Shown in pieces: positions 19,581-30,814 of a stretch of DNA of 64,000 nucleotides. Below the pieces are notes generated by a model. That model had not been told where the DNA came from. It searched no databases and saw nothing but the letters and a program-made list of their open reading frames with translations. The number at the start of each line of letters is the position of its first letter. Within the stretch, counting starts at the first letter, position 1. The position numbers were made by a program, and so were the translations under genes. This DNA is from Papaver somniferum (taxonomy: Eukaryota > Streptophyta > Magnoliopsida > Ranunculales > Papaveraceae). The DNA lies in assembly GCF_003573695.1 (NCBI RefSeq), contig NC_039358.1, forward strand, positions 13,702,637-13,766,636. The letters are read 5' to 3'.

Positions 19581-22500
19581 TTTGATTAACAACACAAAGC
19601 AGTAAAGTTTTAAGACCCCACCAAACAATAATTACTAGATGCTTAAAGACATCGAGATATATAAAATTATAAATTCAATAATAAACAAAATGAGTAGCCG
19701 AAAAGTGATTAAAAGAATAAGTTAAAAGAAAAATATGATCTTCCTGCTCTTCTATATAGGTCCCTTGTTGTCCAATAAGATTGTCCCAATTTCCTTGTTG
19801 AGGATATGACCGATAAAAGCTTGGATGTATTTGATGTTCAGCTCCATAGTAAGCTTGTTATATATATTTCGACGGATATTCACTGGATACTGGATCTTGC
19901 TCTTGATTCTTTTGGATATCTTCAGGAAATTGAACACTGGCATAACTACTTGTAGATGATTCTTCTCTAGTTCTTTTAGGTTTCTGAGTCGTAGAAGTTT
20001 AAACCGCTCTTTCTGACACACTATAAATGGTTGAAACATGAAAACCATCTTCTGGAATTTGAAAATGCTTTTTCTTCGATCTCTTTTTACCTATTGTCTT
20101 TTTAGGAGAATTAAGAATCTTCTCCCCCTACTTGTATTTAGGATTATTAGCTTTTGGGTAGACAACCTCTCCAAAATCCTCACCAAATTTGAAAATGTAA
20201 CTGGAAATAGTTTGCACATTATCTGCTTTATCTGAACATTGAGATTCAGATAAATCAGAACAATAAGACAAGCAGAACAAAGTTTTCTAGGCTGCCTTTG
20301 AAAATAAACAGGTATCCATTAAGTTACCTAATATGTGTCTAAAACACCTTAATATTTATCTATTGTTTATGCTTTCGTTGCCGAGTTTTCTTGTATATTA
20401 TGTATCTTATGTTTGCTTTTGAGTATTTAGGTACTTTGGAGTCATTTGTAACAAAAGAAGAAGAAACAGGGCAAAAATGTCATTTCAAGTGCAACTGCTG
20501 TTGGAGACGAACTATTTCTCATTATTTGCTTCTATTTCTTAATTTTTGTCTGAAAAGCATGTTAGCTTTAGTGAAGAAGAGAAATTAGAGAGAAAAAGTA
20601 GATCTGAGAAGTAAGGGACGATCGTTGTTGGTGGAAGAATTCAAAGAAGAAGAAAATGTTCACTTGGAGCAAGAAAAACAAAAGCATCATTTCAATTGCA
20701 CTTGCTACGGGGAGCAGAGCGGAGCCGAGCCGAGCCGAGCCAGTTATAAGAGATAACTACTGCAGCTTAGTCTAGAGAAGCAACAGACTGGCATCTTAGT
20801 GGCTAATATCTACTTATGAGTGCCTTGGGTGTCCACCCCTTATCTACTTCAACAAAGTGGCTATATCCACTTTCATTTCCTACAGCAACCCTAAAATTCA
20901 GAGGAAATTGATTTCTCAATCATTTCTTTTCTGAAATCGAGAAGTGATGGCGGCTTCTTTGTGCAACGAAAGGGAGAAATTCAGAGAGATTGGGGATCGA
21001 GAGACTGTTGTAAGAGAGTTCAATGGAAAGAATAATACAGAGAAGATGGGTTAATGATTGAAGCAGGAATTCGAACTAGGGTTTGGTGAAGATGAGAAGA
21101 AGAGTTAAAATCTGATATTGAATCTCTGAGATTTTGATTTGGTCGAGAATGATGGATGATTTAGGGTTGTGAGATGAATTAGAAACATGGGTATGTCTCA
21201 GATTCAAGGTTACCGTGAGATAGATGGCTATTGAAGAATTATATGGAGGTTTCTTCTGAGTTGAACAAGGAGATGGTGGAGAATTTGGGGATTCTGTCAA
21301 GAACAAGGACCTGAGACGATGTGATTTTCACTAGTGTTGAAGAATTGCTGTTGATTGTATGTACCAGATGGGGTTTGAAGTTGATTTTGTGATGAAGAAG
21401 AAGACCCTGGTGGGCTTTTGGTGTTGAGATGATGGTTGATCTGTGAGAGATGGGTTACAGCTGTTGTTGATAATGCTGTTGTTGGTATGAGGTTTTCCTG
21501 GTGATGCTGTTATTGTTGTGTGATGATGAAAGAAGGAACCAGGACTCAAGATTGTTGCAGTTACAGCTCAAATGGAGAAAATGAGTTATTCTCAGTAGAT
21601 GTATGCCTAGGATATTGCAGGTGAACATGAGAATTTGCAGGAAGATCAAGTGTTGGTGAGTGCAAGCAAGGAGGCTTTGTTTATGTTGCTTCTACTGGGT
21701 TTGAGCTGAAATTGCAGTTATATGGAATGTATGAGAATGTGATTGCCTTGAACATGGAGTTGCATGAAGGTAAAAAAGGATCTGATAGTTGCAATGAAGT
21801 TGATTCGAAGCTGTTTAGATGAATGTTAGCTCAGGGAACTGGAGTGGAGAGTTGCAGCTATACAGGTCATGTATTTGAATGGAACAGGGGGCATGGGCGG
21901 TAAGGCAATTGCAGTTTGTGATGAGCTGCGATGCAATGGAAGTGACTGGATGAACTGACATGGAAGAAGAGATGTAGCTGGTGGAATTGCAAGAACTGAA
22001 ATTGGTGGTTTTGGCTCAGATGGCTGTAGGTTGGTGGTAATGAACTGTTGTTAGCGAAACAATGAAGGAGAAGTTATGCCGTGATCTGGTGGTGGTTGGG
22101 AGTGAAGCTTCTGCTATGTGGAGTTGAGTTGCAGCTGGTGTTCTTGAGAATTTGAAGATGAGAGAAAGGAGATCTGTTGCTGTTGTGGACAAGGTGATGC
22201 TATTGGAGCTGGAGATGTGAATTTTAGGAGGTTGCAGTCAAGCTAGGTGGTGGTACTGAGAATGCAATGATGAGACACAATGGAGTGTAGTCGATTGTGC
22301 TGTCACTGCAATAGAAGATGAACAAGAAGGAGTCACAGCTCATGTTAATGGGAAATACAGGTGGAATTAGAGATGTGCATGGGAACTGGTAATGCACAGG
22401 AACTGTGAGATGAGGCATTGCAGGCATGAAGCTACAGGTGGTGCAGGTGATGCTTGCTATGGACTGCGAAGACTGCAAAGATGGACTGGAGCTAATTTGA

Positions 22501-22757
22501 ACGAGTTACAGGGAAATGTCTGGCTGAGAAGCAATGATGCACAATCATGGTGCAACACCAAGGCCTGTGCAAGACTGTAACAGCTCAGGCTTTGTCCAAG
22601 AACCCAACTCAGCCTAGTCACCCAGTTAGAACCGACTCACCTGACTCAGTGACCTTTGATGAGTTGATCGGTGATCAGTTTGACTTTGCTGGTCACCTGA
22701 GGTACTTTTCCGGTAATGTTTGCGGCCAATTTTCGGCACCTCAACCAGTTTTCCGAC

Positions 22758-24145
22758 GGGAAAATTAGGCGCAGGCCAAAAAAAAAAACTTACCGCTAGG
22801 ACAACAATTATTTCTGATACAGTCGCACCCATAATTATTTAAGAATATTTAAAACGTAGGGAAAGACTTTATTATCCTTCAGCGTTTTTTTGTCAGAATT
22901 TATTTTCTTTAACCGGCAGTTTCTTTCTCCATTAATCTCTATAAAGAAAATCAAAAGATCAAATCAACAAAAATTCTTTAAAATCGATCTGCAATGGATG
23001 AAATACCAACATGAACGCCTCTTCAGAAATCAAAAGAGAAAAAATCAGGTACTAAATCTAGATTTGATTTTTTTTTCGATTTTAATTTTTGGTTTTGATG
23101 TTGATGACCTAAAAGACGAAGAAGAAAAAAATCAAGTAGAAGAAACATAATTTTTTCATAACCAGAAAAGTGAAAAAAGTAATGCATAAGACATTATGCA
23201 GCTAAAACAAAATAATGCATAACGTCTTATGCGTCTAAACAAAACTGATGCATAACCAGAAAAGTGAAAAAAATAATACATAAGATATTATGGAGCTAAA
23301 ACAAAATAATACATAATATCATATGCATCGCAAAACCAGAAAAGTGAAAAAAGTAATGCATAAGACATTATGTTTATCATAAATCACTGCAGATGCAAAA
23401 AATATATGCATAACAAGTTATGCAGTACAAAAAAAATGTGCATAACTAGTTACGCAGTACAAAGAAAGTGTGCATAACTAGTTATGCAGATGCATAACTA
23501 GTTATGCAGATGCATAACTTGTTATGTGGTAAAAAATAAATGTGCATAACCAGTTGTGCAGATGCATAAGACATTATGCAGTACAAAACAATGTGCATAA
23601 CTAGTTATGCAGATGCATCAAAGGTTATGCTTATGATAAATCACTGCAGATGCAAAAAGATATGCATAACTAGTTATGCATTATTAAGAAAATGTGCATA
23701 ACAAGTTATGCAGTACAAAAAAAAATGTGCATAAAATCTTATGCATGTGCAATCAAAGACAACAGAAACCCAAAATCCCCATATTTAAACCGTAAATTTT
23801 GAAACAGAAACCCTAGTTTTATTGACAAGATTATTCAGAAAAGGATTTGTGAAAAGATTCAAAGAGAAAGGCATTTTCGTGGTCTAGAGAAAGACTTGAC
23901 AAAGGGAAAGATCCAAATGTTAAAAACGAAGAATCGGAGTTCACTATTGTTTTCTTCTCGCTTCTCTCTGTTCGTCTCTCGAAGAAAAGGGTAGTTTGGC
24001 CTTTTAAAAACTAAGAAGCAGAATTTCAGAAATTATGGGTCGGCTACGAATTTTTGACGGGAAAATGGGTGCGCGCATGAGGTTTCACGCCCGTGGGTTT
24101 GAGGGTGGGAAAAAATTGAAAAATGGGTGTGGCTGTAATTTTCAC
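22758..24145. mobile_element. Non-autonomous Mutator-like element (MULE) in the 5' LTR
   Basis: Flanked by the 9-bp duplication TTTTCCGAC (22749-22757 and 24146-24154); the 3' LTR has one uninterrupted copy at about 39073. A 9-bp duplication is the Mutator signature. The ends GGGAAAATTAGGCGCAGGCC and (reverse complement) GTGAAAATTACAGCCACACC form short imperfect inverted repeats. The 1388-bp interior encodes no transposase. It contains an array of TGCATAAC...GTTATGCA palindromes (23180-23750), then a region with an ACCCTAG-type leader that might be captured gene sequence. Confidence 0.85.
23180..23750. repeat. Array of TGCATAAC/GTTATGCA palindromes
   Basis: More than fifteen units of the form TGCATAA(C/G)nnnTTATGCA are spaced 20 to 60 bases apart. 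TGCATAACTAGTTATGCA at 23471-23488 and 23491-23508 are perfect 18-bp palindromes. Spacers are A-rich (GTACAAAAAAAATG). The left part has ATAAGACATTATGC variants. Confidence 0.85.
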
Positions 24146-25200
24146 TTTTCCGACAACTACTATTTGGCAAAAATTTTACTGGGCTATTTTCTACATGGCT
24201 TTGATGGGCTTGGTGGACCACTTGGAGATGGACTTTGAAGACTTGGGCCTAATTTTGGAAATAAGAAGAGCTATAAAAGACAAGTCTTTCTACAACTTGG
24301 ATATCACGTATTCTACTCAGAGCTATTGGAGGAGAGCCTCTTTTACTTATGCTAATAGGGTTTGCTTTGTTTCATCTTCTTTATTCAATTAATATGATTA
24401 TGTTGAACTCCATAGCTATGAGTAGCTAAATCTTATACTATTGGTTAAGGATGTAGTCCTATATCTACAACTTGTGCTCAATTAATGCATTAGTTTTTTC
24501 TCTTGATTATCGTTCATATCTCTACTGTTTTTATAATTACATGATTGATGTATTGTGGTAGGACTTAGATGTTTGGTTAGTTAAGTGGCCAATTAATTCA
24601 ACTTGCATCCTTGTCCATAGCTATTTTAGAGTTTTTATCGAGCGATAACCCCAGATACAAGTAGCATGATATGATTACGGTTTGTAGCTCTTGTTATCGT
24701 ATGTAGAGTTTGACCCTTGTATGAATTGTCATGCACAATGTATGACAACTGCATTGATTAGCGTATTTTTAAAACTTAATGATCCTAGGAATTGAACTTA
24801 ATTAGTGAAAGGCATTAGGTTGTTCTTAAGGTGGATTTCACATGCGCAGCTCTAATGTGTGTGTTGATAAACTTAGGAAATTAACAAATTATCTTGTTCT
24901 CTTGATAGTCTATGGATTTTGATAATAATTAAATTATAATTCTAATCATGTATGCAAGCACTTGTTTAAAATTGAAGATGAACTCCTTGACCAATATCAT
25001 TCCAACTATTTTATTTGCTTTGCTTTATTTTATTGCTTAGATAAAATTCTAAATCCCCCCTTGGTTACTAAGAAACTGAAATTTTTAACAACAAAAACCT
25101 CTCTGTGGGAACAAACTCTTTCATACCATATACTTAATCCATATTATTTGTAAGTGAGAAAGTGAAATTATATTTGACGCATACGACAACGATCAAATTT

Positions 25201-25218
25201 TGGCGCTGCTGTCGGGGA
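25201..25218 (+). other. Primer binding site (Asp-tRNA-like)
   Basis: TGGCGCTGCTGTCGGGGA begins five bases after the 5' LTR end. It differs at three positions (C/T transitions) from TGGCGCCGTTGCCGGGGA, the site complementary to the 3' end of tRNA-Asp used by Athila-type elements. Confidence 0.7.
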
Positions 25219-25483
25219 GACATACAGCTTGTTGTTAAGTTTTTAGTTTGTTTTTATAATTTCTGCTTTTATCTTTGCTTTTTGTTTTCTTGTATTGTTT
25301 CTCACTTGTTTGCGAGAATTTTTTTCAGGTACCTAATCCCTGGCTTCTAAAGATTGGAATTAGCCAAGGTACGGGATAGCTACTCGAAGAGGCACAATAC
25401 TCCAACCAAGTCAAGAGTTACAACTAGAAGAATAACAAGAGGTACCGGTTGAACGAGAACAACCTTTTGAAGAAGAAGAAGCA

Positions 25484-26592
25484 ATGAGTGACCGTACACT
25501 TAAGGACTTGGCTTCTCACAACTTGGATACACAACAATGGTGTATTCAAACAAACTCAACCTTCGAGAATAAGCCGAGGTTGATTACAGAGTTACCGAAG
25601 TTTCATGGCATGGTGAATGAATACCCAAACAAGCATCTTATGGACTTCCTTACCATAGTCACGGCCATGCTTCCACCGGAAACAAATGCAGATGGTGCAA
25701 TGTTGAAAGCTTTCCCGTTCTCCTTGGCGGGCAATGCTAAGGAATGGTTGTATTACTTTCCTTCCGGAAGTGTCACTACATGGAACGAGTTGAAGAAACT
25801 TTTATTAAAGATATATTTTCCTGCGTCAAAGTATACTCAAATTCGCATGAGATTTGTGGAATGAAACAACATGTGAGGGAATCTTTGTATGAATGTTCGG
25901 AGCGATATAAGAGATTGGTGGCAATCTGTCCACACCAAAAATTCAATGATATTATGGTACCCTAATACCTCTACGAAGGTCTTAAATCAAGTGATAGATC
26001 TCTTCTTGACGCCGCGGGTGGTGGTGCACTAGTGAACAAGACGGTGACCCAATCTACCGAGTTGATTGAAAGTATGCCAGCGAACTCGCAACAATTTTAC
26101 ACTAGAGATGAACCAATGGTTAAGCGAGTGCATGAAGTTTCTGATTCATCATCACACCTTGATCAAAGGATGGGTAGCAAAGAGAGAATGGTGCAAAAGA
26201 TGGCTGTAGTTATTATACCTTCATATGATGACGAGTTGGAGCAAGCTAGTACGGTCTTTCCAAATCATCAAAGACGGTATGATCCTTATTCCAACACTTA
26301 CAATCCGGGATGGAGTGATCATCCTAACTTTAGCTATGTCAACAAGTAAGGTGCGGTTCAACAACCTAATTTCAACCGTCCGAGCGGATTTCAACAACAA
26401 CAACAACAAAAATTTCATCAACCGCAGAAACAACAAAGTCAAGATTCCGGTCTTGATGAAAAGCTTCAAGCGATGATGCAAGGCATTTCTACCATGTTTC
26501 AACAAAGTCAAAAAGAGACCAAAAGTGCAATCAAGGATTTGCAGACACAAATGGGTTATATGGCTATTGATTTGAACCAGTTGAAGGCATAA
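25484..26592 (+). pseudogene. Ty3 Gag (retrotransposon gag domain), frameshifted
   Basis: The first open part (25484-25864) has the Ty3/Tat-Athila gag core: LPKFHGMVNEYPNKHLMDF, AFPFSLAGNAKEWLYYFPSG, TTWNELKKLLLKIYFPA. At about 25855 the frame shifts and continues RESLYECSERYKRLVAICP, then a stop within what should be a L.YFYEGL block (here YLYEGL). A later open part (26032-26349) has TVTQSTELIESMPANSQQF and ends NPGWSDHPNFSYVNK, typical of the C-terminal Gag region. A CAA-rich (Gln-rich) stretch follows. Gag would form the nucleocapsid. The start ATG at 25484 is the first in frame. Confidence 0.8.
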
Positions 26593-26652
26593 AATGGTCG
26601 GAAACTCCCTTCTCAACATATCAACCCAAAAGAGGGTGTCAATGCAATTACA

Positions 26653-27066
26653 TTGAGAAGTTGTACACAACTTGTGCAACCCGAAGTTACTGATTCAGGC
26701 AAGATGGAAACACCAAAGGAACCTATTTTGGAGGATAAGAATGAGGATTCTCCCCAAATTTTTGAGGCACCTATTTGTAACTCTAAAACTCCGGTTTCTA
26801 CTTATGTTCCTCCTTTACCTTTCCCTCGCATATTTGAAAATTCCAAGAAAGAGGAACTAGAAAAGGAGATTTTAGACATTCTCAAGAATATCCATAAGAA
26901 CATACCACTTATATATGCAATCAAGCAAGTTCCAAAGTATGCAAAGGTGTTGAAGGTCTTGTATACCAATAAACAAAGGCTCAAAGGTAATGAAATGCTA
27001 AGTGTGGGGGAGAATGATTCCGCAATCTTACAACACACTCCCACTGAAATGCAAGGATCCTGGTAG
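26653..27066 (+). pseudogene. Gag-Pol linker region of the Ty3 element
   Basis: Open frame continuing Gag-Pol: EGVNAITLRSC-like sequence just before, then YVPPLPFPRIFENSKKEEL and EILDILKNIHKNIPLIYAI. The PPLPFP.R motif followed by FL.I.K.I.INIPL is the conserved segment between Gag and protease in Athila/Tat-type elements. It overlaps the start of the protease frame by 65 bases in another frame, so a frameshift separates them. Confidence 0.75.
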
Positions 27067-27793
27067 CTTTGACATTCCCGTCAAGATTGGTAACACTACA
27101 TTTAATAAATCTATGTTGGACTTAGGTGCATCCGTAAATGTTATGACAACATCCATGTATAATTCACTTGACTTGGGTCCTCTTAAAAAGTCTGGAATTG
27201 TGTTACAATTATCCAATCGTTCTAATGTCTACCCAATGGGTATTGTTGAGGATGTTCTTGTGCAGGTTAATCAACTAGTATTTCTAGCAGATTTTTGTGT
27301 CTTAGAGATGGATGGAGGTTCACCAGACTCATCTCTTCCATTACTACTTGGGCGTCCCATCATGAAAACGGCAAAAAATATTATTGATGTGGACAAGGGA
27401 ACGTTAACTATGGAGTTTAATGGAGAAATAATACGTTTCAACATTTTCGATATGATGAGATATCCTAGTGATGTCCACTGTTGTTTCTCCATTGATGTGA
27501 TGGGCACATTGACGCAACAAATGTTTGAGTTGAATGGTGTTGATACTTTGGAAACCGTGCTCACTACACCCATTGATGATGGTTTGGAGTACGGTGATGA
27601 GATTAAAGAAACCATTGGTTCTCTTGACTCATTACCGAAAAAATCAGCAATTAAGAATATTTCTTATGCTTCTTTACCTTGCATTGATGAAAAACTTATG
27701 CCTTTTATTATTAAATCTCCAAAGTTAGAATTGAAACCTCTTCCAACTCACTTATATACTTGTACTTGGGTGACAAGGAAGACTTACCTGTAA
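27002..27793 (+). pseudogene. Retroelement aspartic protease (Ty3)
   Basis: DIPVKIGNTTFNKSMLDLGA carries the protease active-site region, where DLGAS replaces the usual D[LS]GAS (Asp retained). It is followed by VNVMTTSMYNSLDLG and, after a spacer, LLLGRPIMKTAKNIIDVDKG, the conserved LGRPFL-like flap end. Then comes an acidic linker towards reverse transcriptase (LELKPLPTHLYTCTW). Among the element's proteins this one has an apparently intact catalytic motif, but it is no longer in frame with its neighbours. Confidence 0.8.
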
Positions 27794-28879
27794 TTGTTTC
27801 TAACGAGCTTAGTGAATTACAAGAGCAAAAACTTCTAAGGGTTCTAAGGAAGTACAAGACGACCACAAGATTAAGAATTGCTGATATCAAGGGTATAAGC
27901 CCAGCCGTTTGTATGCACAAGATCCGTTTGGAAGACGATGAAAAGCCTACAAGGGAAGCGCAACGTCGGTTGAACCCCCTAATGATGGAAGTTGTGAAAA
28001 AGGAGATACTCAAGATTTTGGACATGGGTGTTATCTACCTCAAATCCGATATCAAGTGGGTATGCCCGGTACAAGTGGTACCAAAGAAATTAGGTGTGAC
28101 GGTGGTGGAAAATGATAAGAACGAATTTGTCCCAACTCGTGTGCAAACTTGTTGGAGGGTTTGTATTGATTATAGAAAATTGAATGCCATTACTAGAAAG
28201 ATTACTTTCCTTTACCATTTATTGATCAAATGCTTGAACGTTTAGCTGGACACTCTTACTATTGTTCTTTGATGGTTATTCAGGGTACAACCAGATTGTG
28301 ATAGCACCGGAGGATCAAGAGAAAACTACTTTCACTTGTCCTTTCGGTACTTTTGCTTATAGAAGGATGCCTTTTGGCTTGTGCGATGATTCAGCTACCT
28401 TCCAAAGGTGTATGGTAAGTATTTTTTCAGAATATGTTGAAAACATAATCGAAGTGTTTATGGATGAATTTAGTATCTTTGGTGATTCATTTGACCTTTG
28501 CTTGAACAATTTGTCACTAATCCTTGAACGATGTGTTGAAACAAATCTTGTGCTAAATTGGGAGAAGTGCCATTTTATGGTAACTCATGGCATAGTTTTA
28601 GGCCATATAATATCTTCTAAAGGCTTGGAAGTCGATAAATCTAAGATTGACCTTATTCGTTCTCTAACCCCTCCCACTATGGTGAGGGAGATACACTCTT
28701 TTCTTGGTCATGCAGGTTTCTATCGAAGATTCATTAAGGACTTTTCCAAGATAGCATCACCACTTTGTAACTTATTGCAAAAAGATGTGGTTTTTAACTT
28801 TGATGAAAAGTGTGTGGCGGCATTCAGTCGTTTGAAAGAACTTTTGATCTCATCCCCTATCATTAAACCACCAGATTGA
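27760..28879 (+). pseudogene. Ty3 reverse transcriptase, mutated active site
   Basis: The fingers part (27760-28245) has CMHKIRLEDDEKPTREAQRR and RLNPLMMEVVKKEILKILD. After two one-base breaks (about 28200 and 28262) the palm continues FFDGYSGYNQIVIAPEDQEK, TFTCPFGTFAYRRMPFGLC and VFMDEFSIFG. The family's FMDDF motif provides two catalytic Asp residues; here the second is Glu (FMDEF, near 28464). The thumb and connection region have GHIISSKGLEVD and SFLGHAGFYRRFI. The frame ends at a TGA at 28879 before RNase H. The enzyme cannot be functional. Confidence 0.9.
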
Positions 28880-29280
28880 AGAAAGCCTTTTGAGCTTATG
28901 TGTGATGCTAGTGATTATGCGGTTGGGGCGGTGCTTGGGCATCGTGTGGGGAAGATACCTCATGCCATTTATTATGCTTCTAGAACGTTAAATAAGGCCC
29001 ACAAAAATACACAACCATTGAAAAAGAGTTGTTAGCCATTGTTTTTTCTTTGGAAAATTTTCGCTCTTATCTAATTGGTACAAAAGTTGTTGTCTTTTCT
29101 GATCATGCAGCGCTTAGGTACTTGCTTACAAAGAAAGATGCGAAATCGAGGCTCATACGATGGATTTTACTCTTGCAAGAATTTGATATAGAAATCAAAG
29201 ACAATAAAGGAGTTGAGAACACCATTGCGGATCACTTGAGCCGTCTTGCTGTGGACAAGGAAACCATCCCGTTGCGTGAA
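28880..29280 (+). pseudogene. Ty3 RNase H domain
   Basis: PFELMCDASDYAVGAVLGHR gives the first catalytic Asp region, followed by [14 protein letters not shown] one-base deletion near 29010 breaks the conserved Y.T.EKELLA block, which continues in another frame as [39 protein letters not shown] and [12 protein letters not shown]. The D, E, D and D/H motifs typical of Ty3 RNase H are all visible, but split across frames. Confidence 0.85.
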
Positions 29281-30575
29281 AGTTTCCCCGATGAGCAATT
29301 ATTCTCAATTGCCTTTGGGGAACCATGGTACGCCGATATTGTGAATTACTTAGTTTCTAAACAAATCCCAAAGAAATTGTCTCGTGCTGAGAGGGACAAA
29401 CTTAAGAAGTTAGGAAACCAATACATATGGGATGATCCATACTTATGGAAACATTGTAGTGACCAAGTAATAATAAGATGTGTTCCCAAATATGAATTTA
29501 ATTTTATATTGTCTTTTTGTCACTCTTATGCTTGTGGAGGACACTTTTGGAGAAATAGAACCGTTCTCAAGGTACTAGAATGTGGTTTCTATTGGACAAC
29601 TTTGTTTAAGGACGCACATGCATGTGATAGGTTCCAAAGAACAGGCAGTCTAGGTGCTCGAAATCAAATGCCACAAATTATTATCTAATTTGTTGAGGTT
29701 TTTGATGTATGGGGAATTGATTTTATGGGCCCTTTTGTCAATTCTAGTGGGAATTATTATATCTTGCTTGTTGTGGATTATGTCTCGAAATGGGTGGAAG
29801 CTAAGGCCACCCCCACTAATGATTCTAAAGTTGTTTCAGATTTTGTGCAAGCAAATATATTTGAAAGGTTTGGAATTCCAAGGGCTATAATTACGATGGA
29901 GGATCACACTTCAAAAATAGGTTCTTGCAAAGCTTGTTAAGGAAGTACAATGTGTTGCATAGGATTGCAACATTTTACCATCCATAAACAAATGGACAAG
30001 TCGAGGTTTCCAACCGAGAGGTGAAGTTCATTCTAGAGAAGACGGTGAATCCAACAAGGAAAGATTGGAGTATGCGACTCAATGATGCTTTGTGAGATTA
30101 TAGAACCGCATACAAGACACCTATTGGGATGTCTCCCTTTAGGATTGTGTATGGTAAGCCTTGTCACTTACCCGTGGAAATTGAGCATAAGGTGTTTTGG
30201 GATATTAAGAAATGTAATATGGAGTTGGATGGTGCTGGAAGGCAAAGGAAGTTGCAACTTCAAGATCTAGAAGAGATTCGCAATGATGCATTTGAAAGCT
30301 CATGAATTTACAAGGAAAAGACGAAGGCATTTCATGATAGTATGATTACAAAGAAACAATTTTGCATTGGGAAGAAAGTTCTTTTGTTTAATTATCGCTT
30401 GCAATTGTTTCCGGGTAAATTAAGGTCGCGTCGGATTGGACCTTTTATTGTGACTAATGTGTTTTCTCATGGTGCAGTTAAAATTCGTAGTTTATCTACA
30501 GGTAATGAGCTTAAAGTAAATGGGTACCGGTTAAAACCATATTATGAGAACTTCTCTTCGAAAGTCGTGGAATGA
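29281..30575 (+). pseudogene. Ty3 integrase, decayed
   Basis: The zinc-binding region (about 29515-29660) has [10 protein letters not shown] and [11 protein letters not shown], where the second Cys of the C..C pair is Phe. The core follows in another frame: [37 protein letters not shown], then FGIPRAII with MED where ISDGG..F is expected, so one catalytic Asp is lost. A later piece (after 29940) has the NGQ-like block and [20 protein letters not shown]. The C-terminal part (30342-30575) reads [47 protein letters not shown]. At least four frame breaks are present. The SSGN.YIL...DYVSKWVEA form is typical of Athila/Tat integrases. Confidence 0.85.
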
Positions 30576-30814
30576 GTTAACCTTGTGGAAGTACTCCCTA
30601 TGGAGGATTCTTAGCAAACAAGGAGCAAATCGGGCTGACGACTTTAAATCAAGCGCTGAATGGAAGGCAACCCATCGGTTTTGTATCTCGTACCTTTTAT
30701 TTTTATTTTTATTTTCTTGTCTTGTTTTTATTTGCTACTTTGTTCTGATTTTTGATATCTTGTCATACATCACGATTAGGTATTTCCCACCTTAAATTTT
30801 ACTTTGAATGACTA

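Larger units (their letters stand above)
17800..20323 (-). mobile_element. LINE (L1-type) relic, internally deleted, minus strand
   Basis: From right to left on the minus strand: ORF1-like tail (about 20320-19700), AP endonuclease (about 19580-18480), RNase H (about 18400-18011), then an untranslated tail ending in an A-rich stretch (plus-strand T-rich at 17790-17815). The reverse transcriptase is missing. The element is broken by the Ty3 insertion at TTACC (20324-20328) and should resume at 40160, where about 100 bases of non-LTR sequence precede another LTR. Confidence 0.75.
20329..25195 (+). repeat. 5' LTR of the Ty3 element
   Basis: Matches the 3' LTR segment by segment (for example the LTR start, the GTTGGAGACGAACTATTTCTC block, the GCAAGCAAGGAGGCTTTG block and the GATCATGTATGCAAGCAC block), with scattered substitutions and small indels. 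It ends CGACAACGATCA. It carries the MULE insertion at 22758-24145 and keeps a segment (about 21254-21600) that the 3' LTR has lost. A run of AGCCGAGCCG units lies near 20710-20740. Confidence 0.9.

Noticed and set aside
23180..23750. CRISPR-like array of short repeats
   Set aside because: Units are palindromic and unevenly spaced with A-rich spacers, and the context is a plant transposon, not a CRISPR locus.
26221..26679. 152-codon minus-strand frame
   Set aside because: Antisense shadow of the Ty3 Gag region, Leu-rich as expected for the complement of Gln/Asn/Lys-rich coding sequence.
27271..27615. 114-codon minus-strand frame
   Set aside because: Antisense to the Ty3 protease-containing frame, which has real motifs.
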